Assembly: GCA_002337095.1 (NCBI GenBank)
Contig: DDFI01000004.1
Span: forward strand, 1 to 64,000
Length of the DNA stretch: 64,000 nt
Direction of reading: 5' to 3'
DNA from: Candidatus Saccharibacteria bacterium UBA1932
GTDB lineage: Bacteria; Patescibacteriota; Saccharimonadia; Saccharimonadales; Saccharimonadaceae
Positions 44,205-51,664 of the stretch are shown here, in pieces (the stretch's first letter is position 1; each line of letters begins with the position of its first letter). The notes under the pieces are model-generated. The model worked only from the letters and a program-made list of their open reading frames with translations, was not told the origin of the DNA and ran no database searches. A program made the translations under genes and the position numbers.

Positions 44205-44819
44205 ATGAAATCTAAACCAATTAAAGATGCACGACCTAGTGATTTTATCCAGTGGCTTTCTCTGCGTTGGCCCAGCGATACAGTAGAAAGCCTAGACACC
44301 CCCACCCTCATAACAGAATTAAATAATTTCCGAGATATGTTTGTAGTATTATTCGGAGATACCTATATCGCTAGTAAAGCACTTTCTTTGTCGAATAATC
44401 GCAGAGATAGACTATCGGATACACTCCAGCTGCTTAATAATCGTGAAGAAAATAAAGAACTCACTAACCTCATTATACGAAACCTTCGCTTCGTTCCATC
44501 TTACGCTGAGCGACAAGAGAACGGTGTCTGGAAGCTGCTAACCGAATATGGGAAGAACCTAGGCATATGCAAGAGTGAGAATATTATCGAAGTATTTTCT
44601 GAGATACTCTCAATTGCACAAAAAAAACGTAAACTACCTAAAATTATAAGCTATGATGAGGTTGTATCGTTGATAGCCGAGCGCGACCACCTTAGAAGCG
44701 ACAAAGAATATGAAAAGGCCGATTACATACTCACTCTCCTCAATACCCATGGAATTGAAGTGAGTGACACCTCGAATGTAGAGGTATCGCTCGATCAAAG
44801 ATGGAACTTTTCTCCTTAG
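44205..44819 (+). CDS. Stand-alone CysRS C-terminal-domain-like protein
   Basis: A 204-residue helical protein. Its last 50 residues (YDEVVSLIAERDHLRSDKEYEKADYILTLLNTHGIEVSDTSN...QRWNF) follow the pattern of the cysteinyl-tRNA synthetase C-terminus (LI..R...R..K.Y..AD.I...L...GI...DT...W). HIGH and KMSKS parts are absent, so it cannot charge tRNA alone. AGGAGG precedes ATG at 44205, six bases after the ProRS-like stop, so the two are made together. It may supply tRNA-binding or scaffolding to the ProRS-like protein. The N-terminal 140 residues are not recognised beyond a helical DALR-like look. Confidence 0.7.
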   Translation: MKSKPIKDARPSDFIQWLSLRWPSDTVESLDTPTLITELNNFRDMFVVLFGDTYIASKALSLSNNRRDRLSDTLQLLNNREENKELTNLIIRNLRFVPSYAERQENGVWKLLTEYGKNLGICKSENIIEVFSEILSIAQKKRKLPKIISYDEVVSLIAERDHLRSDKEYEKADYILTLLNTHGIEVSDTSNVEVSLDQRWNFSP

Positions 44820-45117
44820 TTGAGGGACGAAGCAGCAGGATTGAGTTCGACTAATCCAAGATAGTCTAGCAGTATCGGATGGGTCGAATAGCGGCCCTCG
44901 TTTGGATTTCATTTTTTCCTGTCCCTAACCAACTCCTCGAGAATTGAACCGCTGATCTCATGGTCATCACCTCTCGCTTAGCCGCGTCTCGTCTCGCACT
45001 TTAAACAAGGCTACCTACAAATACTTACCGACAGCAAAAAACTCTACCCTGAAAACGCTCTTGTAATAATGAGAAAAGTATAGTAATATATGGAAAATAC
45101 TTTACGGAGAAGTAGTG
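44820..45117. other. Intergenic stretch before the cupin gene
   Basis: About 300 bases without a convincing gene. A GAGGG/CCCTC closing pair spans 44822-44899 with a GGATT/AATCC hairpin inside, and GGTTCAATTC occurs on the minus strand near 44947. These tRNA-like scraps do not fold into a cloverleaf. TATAGT near 45080 is a possible -10 for the cupin gene. Confidence 0.3.
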
Positions 45118-45645
45118 ATGTCAGAGCAATATAAAGGCACTCCTTTACAGAGCGCTGAGTGGGCAGATTTTCAGCACGGCAATCTTTCTGTAACTGGAGA
45201 GCGATTACCAATACAAATGGTAAATAGCGATGGCACTGGCCTTCCGCTTCTCAAAAATGGGAACTTTGGAACCGATCTTATTCGCTTCGGAGCCAATGAG
45301 GGCGTAGCCGAACACAGACATATTGGACAACATGTGCTCTTTGTTCTACGAGGTCTAGGTGTAGTTAAGTACGACGGTATAGATAACAGTCTGTATCCTG
45401 GAAAGTGTTATATGGTTGAAAGCTTCGTTCCTCACGCAATATATGCAGGCGAAGACGATTCGCTCGTGCTGCTGGTCGTGGGCGACGATCATCGCGGTCT
45501 GGCTGATCCGGCGCGGATGGAGCTTACGAAATTAGGCGAACAAGAGCGTCTTCCCGATGGCACCATGCCTGCCTATCAGGGTGAAATATTGAAAGCGCTT
45601 AAAGAAACCCATAATATTAAACCTGGAAGCGCGTACACTGATTAA
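45118..45645 (+). CDS. Cupin-domain protein
   Basis: A 175-residue single-cupin protein. Cupin motif 1 is GVAEHRHIGQHVLFVLRGLGVVKYDG (His-x-His, Glu replaced by Gln) and motif 2 is LYPGKCYMVESFVPHAIYAGED with the C-terminal His, so a metal site with three His is likely. Such proteins can be isomerases, dioxygenases or sensors; the substrate is unknown. GGAGAAG lies eight bases before ATG at 45118; an in-frame GTG precedes it directly. It is the last cargo gene before the right inverted arm. Confidence 0.78.
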   Translation: MSEQYKGTPLQSAEWADFQHGNLSVTGERLPIQMVNSDGTGLPLLKNGNFGTDLIRFGANEGVAEHRHIGQHVLFVLRGLGVVKYDGIDNSLYPGKCYMVESFVPHAIYAGEDDSLVLLVVGDDHRGLADPARMELTKLGEQERLPDGTMPAYQGEILKALKETHNIKPGSAYTD

Positions 45646-45687
45646 ATACCAATAGCAGCGGATTTTAGAGGATAACTGTGCGGGAGG

Positions 45688-45939
45688 GCGCGTAGCGCGG
45701 CGGCTCTGCCGCCTAGGCGAAGCCCCAACGCCTCTACTGCTTATGCAGTAGTCGAACCACCAGAAAACACCCTTTTCAACTAAAAAAGAAATTCGGCGGG
45801 GGAAATATCAAAATAAGGGCAAAGGGATTTTTCTGGTGGGGCGAGCGGGCGCGTGCGCCCGCAGGCGTTGGGGCTGAGTCTGCACGGCTCAGCCGTTTTC
45901 CTCAAAATAGGTTCTAGCCTTGTCGTACAAGGACACCAA
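45688..45939. repeat. Cargo-module inverted arm, right (element 2)
   Basis: Inverted copy of 37450-37701 with one mismatch in 252 bases, ending CACCAA (45934-45939), the right edge of the element. Confidence 0.9.
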
Positions 45940-45945
45940 TATAAA

Positions 45946-45970
45946 TGCCACGGCACGTTCGTGGCGTTTT
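45946..45970 (+). terminator. Displaced terminator, probably native to tRNA-Leu(UAA)
   Basis: GCCACG (45947-45952), a loop, CGTGGC (45960-45965), GTTTT. No transcript in the chromosome needs it here, but it would follow the tRNA-Leu(UAA) CCA end by about ten bases without the insertion. Confidence 0.65.
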
Positions 45971-46066
45971 CGTTGGTACCTACGCCGATTCTCCTGTTAA
46001 TCTGCGGCAATTTGCGCTATACTAGATAGGTAACTAGTCTTAGTAATAGAAGGGGTATATTCCATT

Positions 46067-46636
46067 ATGACACCAACTCTTATCATCTTGCTCATTGTCG
46101 TGGCAGTTGTACTGCTGCTCGCGCTGGTGGCCTGGACCACTTATAACGCACTGGTCAAATACAAGCTTCAGGCCGACGAATCATGGAGTGGTATCACTGT
46201 GCAGCTCAAGCGCCGTGCCGACCTGATTCCGAACCTCGTCGAGACAGTCAAGGGCTATGCTGCCCACGAATCTGGCGTGTTTGAAAAAGTCACCGAAGCC
46301 CGCGCAAGTGTGGTGAACGCTACCGGCGTCAAGGATAGCGCTGCGGCCGAGGGCGAGCTGCAGGGGGCCCTCAAGAGCCTCTTCGCCGTTGCCGAGAATT
46401 ATCCGCAGCTCAAAGCCAACGAAAACTTCCTGCAGCTGCAGGCTGAAGTGACCGACACCGAGGACAAAATCCAGGCGGCACGCCGCTTTTACAACGCTGC
46501 TGTACGCGAACTCAACACGCGTATTCAGATATTCCCAAACAATATTTTTGCTGGGATGTTTGGTTTTAGCTCGCGCGAATTTTTTGAAGTAGAAGACCAG
46601 GCTGCGATCGAACAACCAGTCGAAGTAAAGTTCTAA
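46067..46636 (+). CDS. LemA family protein
   Basis: A 189-residue LemA protein: an N-terminal membrane helix (LIILLIVVAVVLLLALVAWTTYNALV) and a long helical domain with the family blocks VQLKRRADLIPNLVETVKGYA, ENFLQLQAEVTDTEDKIQAARRFYNAAVRELNTRIQIFPNNIFAGMFGF. Family role is unclear, linked to the envelope. AAGGGG about 11 bases before ATG; TATACT near 46018 suggests a leader of about 45 bases. The next two genes are membrane proteins that often accompany lemA. Confidence 0.92.
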   Translation: MTPTLIILLIVVAVVLLLALVAWTTYNALVKYKLQADESWSGITVQLKRRADLIPNLVETVKGYAAHESGVFEKVTEARASVVNATGVKDSAAAEGELQGALKSLFAVAENYPQLKANENFLQLQAEVTDTEDKIQAARRFYNAAVRELNTRIQIFPNNIFAGMFGFSSREFFEVEDQAAIEQPVEVKF

Positions 46637-46673
46637 TCGGCGGGTCGTCGAGACTGTGTTGTTAGGCCGCCAA

Positions 46674-48062
46674 ATGGGTCCACTGCTATCTGTCATTATG
46701 CAAGCGCCTCTGTATATGGAGGTGTTTGCGCGTGCCGGTGGCGGCGGATCGGGCAGTGGATCGGGTGGCGGTGCCGAAGGTATGGGCTTTGGTGCGGCTA
46801 TTGGATATTTTCCGGCGCACTTTATTGCATCGCGTGTGCGTCAGCGCCTGAAGGACTCGCAGGTGTGGTATACCGCCCAAGTGATCACCTGGATCGTAGC
46901 GGCGGTGAGTGCGCTGGTGATTACGGTGGTAGGGTCGAGCGTGGGGTCATTCGCGCTTGATATCTATATCGTGTGGCCGGCGGCTGGTGGAGTGTTGGCG
47001 GGGGCTGGTTCGGGACTATATGGCTGGTGGGGCAAGTTGCGCCAGAGCCGCGCCGTGCGTGATGGGCTGGAGGCTGCAGCGGCAAATGATGCGACGTGGA
47101 ATGAAGACACGATCGAGCAGAAGGCGGCGGATATATTCATGCGCTATCAACGCGATTGGTCGCGTGGCGATATTGCCGCCATCCAGGCCTACGCGACACC
47201 GTATTATGCAGCCCACGCCGGCCTGATGATGCAGGCGATTGCCGAAATCCGTCGTCGCAATGATGTGCAGAATCCGGTAATCGACGAGATGGAAATCATC
47301 GACATGTATGATGCGCCGGATGACAAGGACGATACGGTAACCGTCGGATTTACGGCGCACGCGCACGACCTGCTGGTCGACACGCGGAGCGATACGACGC
47401 TATACACCGACAACAGCCGGTTTACTGAATACTGGACATTCCGTCGTGATGGCATCGCCTGGCGGCTGGCGGGTATCAGCCAGCTAACAGAAAACCCGCT
47501 TGCAACATCGGGTGAGCTGCAGGCATTTGGCCAAGCTAACCAGATGTATTATGCACCCGATTGGGGCTGTCTACTGCTGCCGACCGACGGCGAACTGTTC
47601 CGCAAGGGCAAATTTGGCAAATCCGACATCAACAACCACCTGATCGGCACGCTGAGCGGCGCGGTGGTGCAGGTGTATACGTATAATCCTAATCTCACGG
47701 ACACGAGTGTTGATCCATATATTGTGGCGCAGATTGCCGTGCCGCGGCAGTACGGCCGCATTGTGGTGCGCCGTCGCGGGCTGATCAATACGGGCATTCG
47801 TGGCCTGCAGCAGATTCGCACCGAATGGGAGCAATTCAATCGTAGCTACGACGTCTACGCAAGCAACGGCGAGGGTGCGACCAGTTTTGAGCTGCTCAAC
47901 CCGACATTTATGGAATATCTAGAATCGCTGCCGATGAAACTGAATATCGAGGTGGTCGATAACACCGTATATATTTATGCCAAGAACAAAAAAATTAGCC
48001 TGGATAGCTATGCGACAATGGTCGAAGTGTTGCGCCGCGCACACAAAGAAATGAAAATGTAA
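46674..48062 (+). CDS. Membrane protein with Tim44-like domain
   Basis: About 462 residues. The N-terminus is hydrophobic with a Gly/Ser-rich spacer (ARAGGGGSGSGSGGG), then two hydrophobic segments (VWYTAQVITWIVAAVSALVITVVGSSVG, LDIYIVWPAAGGVLAGAGSGLYGWWG), then a Tim44-like region (KAADIFMRYQRDWSRGDIAAIQAYATPYYAAH...FTEYWTFRRDGIAWRLAGI), then a C-terminal domain resembling DUF3137. I start at ATG 46674; TTG at 46656 is the alternative. It follows lemA and overlaps the next start by one base (TAATG). Confidence 0.7.
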   Translation: MGPLLSVIMQAPLYMEVFARAGGGGSGSGSGGGAEGMGFGAAIGYFPAHFIASRVRQRLKDSQVWYTAQVITWIVAAVSALVITVVGSSVGSFALDIYIVWPAAGGVLAGAGSGLYGWWGKLRQSRAVRDGLEAAAANDATWNEDTIEQKAADIFMRYQRDWSRGDIAAIQAYATPYYAAHAGLMMQAIAEIRRRNDVQNPVIDEMEIIDMYDAPDDKDDTVTVGFTAHAHDLLVDTRSDTTLYTDNSRFTEYWTFRRDGIAWRLAGISQLTENPLATSGELQAFGQANQMYYAPDWGCLLLPTDGELFRKGKFGKSDINNHLIGTLSGAVVQVYTYNPNLTDTSVDPYIVAQIAVPRQYGRIVVRRRGLINTGIRGLQQIRTEWEQFNRSYDVYASNGEGATSFELLNPTFMEYLESLPMKLNIEVVDNTVYIYAKNKKISLDSYATMVEVLRRAHKEMKM

Positions 48063-49084
48063 TGGCGAAAACACCCCCTGTATCTATCGCAAAACAGCGA
48101 CTACTCGATCGTCGCCGTAGGCTACTCGAGCGCCGGCCGCACCGGAGTTTTCGGCTGACATCACGGCGTGATTATGTGCGATCGCTGGAGCTACCAGGGT
48201 ATGTGGCGCTGACGGCTGAGGTGCTAAGGGTGCTGCGTAGCCATGCGCGGACGCTATGGTGGCTGGTAGGTGTGTTTGCACTACTCGCGATTACACTCGG
48301 CGGCATTGTTTCGCAGGCGACCTATAGCAACCTAAGCGATGTGCTGAGCGGCGTCAGTAATCAAGTGTTTGGTGGCCAAGTGAACCAGGTTGGGCAGGCG
48401 AGCATGATCGTGCTGGCGCTGCTGCTTAACCCGACTGAATCACTTAGCGATGTGCAGCGGCTTTTGTTGGGCCTGCTGATGGTGTGGCTGTGGCTTGTCG
48501 TGGTGTGGCTGCTGCGGCAGTGGCTGCAAGCGCGACGACCGCGCCTACGCGACGCCATTTATAGTGCCGGTGCGCCGCTGGCTGCATCGCTGTGCTTGGC
48601 GCTACTACTGATCGTGCAACTGCTACCTATCGGCATTGTGGCGCTACTATATCAGGCGCTTGCTTCGGCCGGTATGATCAGCGAGGGGTTTGGTATGATG
48701 ATCACGGGCCTCTTGCTTGCCGGGTCGGCCACGCTGTCGCTGTACTGGGCGACGAGTACGTTGATCGCCCTCGCGATTGTGACCTTGCCGGGCACTTACC
48801 CGATGCAGGCAGTGCGTGCGGCGGGCGATTTGGTGATTGGGCGGCGCCTGCGAATCATGCTGAGGCTACTGTGGTGCTTGGCTATCGTCGCGGCGACTTG
48901 GGCGGTGGTGTTGGTGCCGATTGTTCTGCTAGATTCGTGGGCAAAAACCCAGTGGGCGTGGCTGCGGCCGTGGCCATTTGTGCCATATCTAACAATGGTG
49001 ATGATCGCCCTGACTGGCGTGTGGATGGCTAGCTACATGTATATACTGTACCGCAAGGTGGTGGATTATGACGCCCGTGCATAA
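48062..49084 (+). CDS. Multi-pass membrane protein, unknown function
   Basis: A 340-residue protein with an Arg-rich cytoplasmic start (KQRLLDRRRRLLERRPHRSFRLTSRRDYVRS) and about six hydrophobic helices (for example TLWWLVGVFALLAITLGGIVS, LLLGLLMVWLWLVVVWLLRQWL, SLCLALLLIVQLLPIGIVALLYQAL). No family recognised. Translationally coupled to the Tim44-like gene and overlapping ligA by 17 bases, so it belongs to the lemA operon. Confidence 0.75.
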   Translation: MAKTPPVSIAKQRLLDRRRRLLERRPHRSFRLTSRRDYVRSLELPGYVALTAEVLRVLRSHARTLWWLVGVFALLAITLGGIVSQATYSNLSDVLSGVSNQVFGGQVNQVGQASMIVLALLLNPTESLSDVQRLLLGLLMVWLWLVVVWLLRQWLQARRPRLRDAIYSAGAPLAASLCLALLLIVQLLPIGIVALLYQALASAGMISEGFGMMITGLLLAGSATLSLYWATSTLIALAIVTLPGTYPMQAVRAAGDLVIGRRLRIMLRLLWCLAIVAATWAVVLVPIVLLDSWAKTQWAWLRPWPFVPYLTMVMIALTGVWMASYMYILYRKVVDYDARA

Positions 49085-51140
49085 TAGCGCAGAGGCCCGC
49101 GCGCGCGTGGCAAAGCTGCGCGAGCTTATCAACGACTACCGGTATCGGTATCATGTGCTCGATGAGTCAACGATGAGTGAGGCCGCCGCTGACAGCCTGA
49201 AGCACGAATTGTCACAGCTTGAAATGCAATATCCCGAGCTAGTGACGCCCGACAGCCCGACGCAGCGTGTGGCGGGGCAGGCGCTCGACAAATTTGCCAA
49301 GGTAGCGCACCGCGTACCGATGATTAGCCTCGCTGATGTGTTTGACGAGAGTGAAGTCGCGGCCTGGATCGAGCGGCTACGCAAAGTGCTGCCGAGCGTT
49401 GGCGCTGAGTATTTATGTGATATCAAAATGGATGGCCTGGCCTGCGCGCTGATCTACCAAGACGGCGTGCTGGTGCAGGCGGTGACGCGTGGCGACAGCC
49501 GCGTGGGCGAGGACGTAACGGCAAATGTGCGCACCATCGAAAACGTACCACTGCGGCTACGGGCCAATCAAAAGTTCGCGCATTTTTTGCGCGGCCGCAC
49601 CGAAATTCGCGGCGAAATCGTGATGTTCAAACGCGACTTTGAGCAGCTAAATTTGGCACGCGAGGCTGCTGGCGAGCCACTGTTCAAAAACCCGCGCAAC
49701 CTCGCTGCCGGTACGATCCGCCAGCTCGATCCGCGACTAGTGGCGGCGCGGCCGCTGCATTTTGTGGGCTATGATATCATCCGCGACGACCCGAGCGACA
49801 CGCCGACGATTGCCTTTGGGTACCACATGCTGAGCGAGCTCGGTATCGAGACCAGCCGGCAAACGCGCGTGGTGGTGGGCCTCGCGGGCATCATGGAATA
49901 TGTTTCGCACCTCGGCGAAATTCGCGCTGGGCTGCCATTTAATACTGACGGTGCGGTGATCAAAGTAAACGACCGGCAACAATTTGCCGACCTTGGCGTG
50001 GTGGGCAAAACGCCGCGCGCCGCCGTGGCCTACAAATTCGCCGCCGAAGAAGCCACGACCATTGTGCGCGACATCGTGATTTCGATCGGCCGCACGGGCG
50101 CCGCCACACCAGTTGCGGTGTTCGACCCGGTGCAGGTGGCCGGCACCACAGTGCAGCACGCCAGCCTGCACAATGCCGACGAAATCGCGCGGCTCGACGT
50201 GCGGATTGGCGACACCGTGATTATTTACAAGGCGGGCGACATCATTCCGCAGGTGCAGGCGGTGCTCGCCGCACTGCGGCCTGATGATGCGCAGGCCTAT
50301 GACTATGCAGCAGAACTGGCGCGCCAATATCCGGAGTTAGAGTTTGAACGGCCCGAGGGCGAGGTGGTGTACCGCGTGCGCGGCCTTACCGGGCCGATTA
50401 TCCTGAAACGTGCGTTGCAGCATTTTGCATCCAAAGGGGCGCTCGATATCGATACATTGGGTGAAAAAAACGTCGAAGCGCTGGTCGATGCCGGCCTGGT
50501 GCGCGACCTCGCCGATATTTACATGCTGAGGTACGAGCAAGTGGTGCAGCTCGATCGATTTGCCGATATTTCGGCGCGCAAAATGATCGATGCCATTGCC
50601 GCCGCCAAAACGCCGCCACTCGAACGATTTGTGTTTGGCCTGGGCATTCGCCATGTTGGCACGCAAACGGCGATTGATCTATGTTTGCATTTTAATTCAT
50701 CTGTTAAGGGATTATCCTTTGACGAAGAGGGGGGTCTGCTGTTAGGATTTTTGCGGACCGCAACGATGGATGAGCTGATGGCAGTTGATGGTGTCGGTCA
50801 AGTGGTGGCCGAATCAATCGCGGCATGGTTTGCCGACGAAGATAACCTAGCACTGCTCGACAAATTCGCTATGCTCGGCGTCAAGCCACATTACAAAGCC
50901 AAATCGGGCAAGCTCGCCGGCCAACATTTCGTCATCACCGGCACGCTCACAACCATGAGCCGCGACGAAGCAGCCGATCGGATTCGCGCGCTTGGCGGCA
51001 CCTTCCAGACGAGTGTAGCGCGTGACACCACCTACCTCATCGCCGGCGGCAACGTCGGTGCCAGCAAGCTGAAAAAGGCCGAAAGCTACGGCACGAGGAT
51101 TATCGACGAACAGAAACTATTAGATATATTAGGAGAATAA
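49068..51140 (+). CDS. ligA: NAD-dependent DNA ligase LigA, zinc finger missing
   Basis: Seals nicks in replication and repair. Domain Ia and adenylation domain with the catalytic Lys120 in CDIKMDGLACAL, then FLRGRTEIRGEIVM, NPRNLAAGTIRQLDP and FNTDGAVIKVND. The OB fold has GRTGAATPVAVFDPVQVAGTTVQHASLHNADEI. The helix-hairpin-helix and BRCT (GQHFVITGTLTTMSRDEAADRIRALGGTF) domains are present. The short segment where most LigA proteins have a four-Cys zinc finger (LEFERPEGEVVYRVRGLTGPIILKRALQHFASKGALDI) contains no Cys. Length 690 is otherwise usual. ATG at 49068 overlaps the previous gene. Confidence 0.95.
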   Translation: MTPVHNSAEARARVAKLRELINDYRYRYHVLDESTMSEAAADSLKHELSQLEMQYPELVTPDSPTQRVAGQALDKFAKVAHRVPMISLADVFDESEVAAWIERLRKVLPSVGAEYLCDIKMDGLACALIYQDGVLVQAVTRGDSRVGEDVTANVRTIENVPLRLRANQKFAHFLRGRTEIRGEIVMFKRDFEQLNLAREAAGEPLFKNPRNLAAGTIRQLDPRLVAARPLHFVGYDIIRDDPSDTPTIAFGYHMLSELGIETSRQTRVVVGLAGIMEYVSHLGEIRAGLPFNTDGAVIKVNDRQQFADLGVVGKTPRAAVAYKFAAEEATTIVRDIVISIGRTGAATPVAVFDPVQVAGTTVQHASLHNADEIARLDVRIGDTVIIYKAGDIIPQVQAVLAALRPDDAQAYDYAAELARQYPELEFERPEGEVVYRVRGLTGPIILKRALQHFASKGALDIDTLGEKNVEALVDAGLVRDLADIYMLRYEQVVQLDRFADISARKMIDAIAAAKTPPLERFVFGLGIRHVGTQTAIDLCLHFNSSVKGLSFDEEGGLLLGFLRTATMDELMAVDGVGQVVAESIAAWFADEDNLALLDKFAMLGVKPHYKAKSGKLAGQHFVITGTLTTMSRDEAADRIRALGGTFQTSVARDTTYLIAGGNVGASKLKKAESYGTRIIDEQKLLDILGE

Positions 51141-51148
51141 GAATAACT

Positions 51149-51559
51149 ATGGTCGCAGAAAACAGAACATTTTATTTTCGAAAGCTTGTGCGAGACGAGA
51201 CAGTGCCTGGCTACGAGGCTGATCCAACAGTTATTGAAATGGACTGGCGTATACTTACTCGCCAGGAACTGAAGCGTGCGCTTATTGCAAAAATACACGA
51301 GGAAGCTGACGAGATCCCAGTCGAAGAAGATGATCTGGATGAAGTGGCAGCCGAGATTGGTGATCTAAAAGATGTCGTTGACGCACTGGCTGCATTATAT
51401 GGGATATCTGAGGAATCTATTGCCGCATCTCGTCGGCTAAAAAACGAGAAACGTGGCGGTTTTGCATCGGGCCATCACATCGATAGCATTACCGTCGTTC
51501 CTGGTTCTTATTGGGAAAAGTACTGCTCGCAAGACCCCGCCAAATACCCAGAGGAATAG
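51149..51559 (+). CDS. MazG/HisE-like nucleoside triphosphate pyrophosphohydrolase
   Basis: A 136-residue all-alpha NTP pyrophosphatase-like protein. It has the KLVRDETVPGY start typical of phosphoribosyl-ATP pyrophosphohydrolase-like house-cleaning enzymes, and the metal-binding pattern KIHEEADEIPVEE...DEVAAEIGDLKDVVDAL (EExxE then ExxD). No histidine genes are near, so nucleotide-pool cleaning is likelier. AGGAG is inside the end of ligA, about ten bases before ATG. Confidence 0.8.
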   Translation: MVAENRTFYFRKLVRDETVPGYEADPTVIEMDWRILTRQELKRALIAKIHEEADEIPVEEDDLDEVAAEIGDLKDVVDALAALYGISEESIAASRRLKNEKRGGFASGHHIDSITVVPGSYWEKYCSQDPAKYPEE

Positions 51560-51664
51560 ATGAACACGAGATGCGGGCGCGATGTTTCTCGAAGAAGTAT
51601 GTATCGATGGATTAGCGTGCCGACGTTTTGAACGCGTCGACGAATGATATAATAGTAAAAACGT

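Larger units (their letters stand above)
35630..45939. mobile_element. Mobile element 2 at tRNA-Leu(UAA): integrase module and 8.5-kb cargo module
   Basis: A 10.3-kb island with the same plan as element 1. The integrase module (35630-37455) has 135-bp inverted arms. The cargo module (37450-45939) has 252-bp inverted arms and seven genes: a small peptide, LeuRS, an Ldh_2 dehydrogenase, an HprK-like ATPase, a ProRS-like protein, a CysRS-tail-like protein and a cupin. The outer edges are CACCAA at 35630 and CACCAA at 45934-45939. The terminator just right of the island (45946-45970) would fall directly behind tRNA-Leu if the island were removed, which supports a clean insertion. Confidence 0.85.

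Noticed and set aside
44820..44990. tRNA-like pieces (GGTTCAATTC on the minus strand, GAGGG...CCCTC on the plus strand)
   Set aside because: No T-stem or acceptor stem can be formed around them and no CCA end is in register; chance or decayed remnants.
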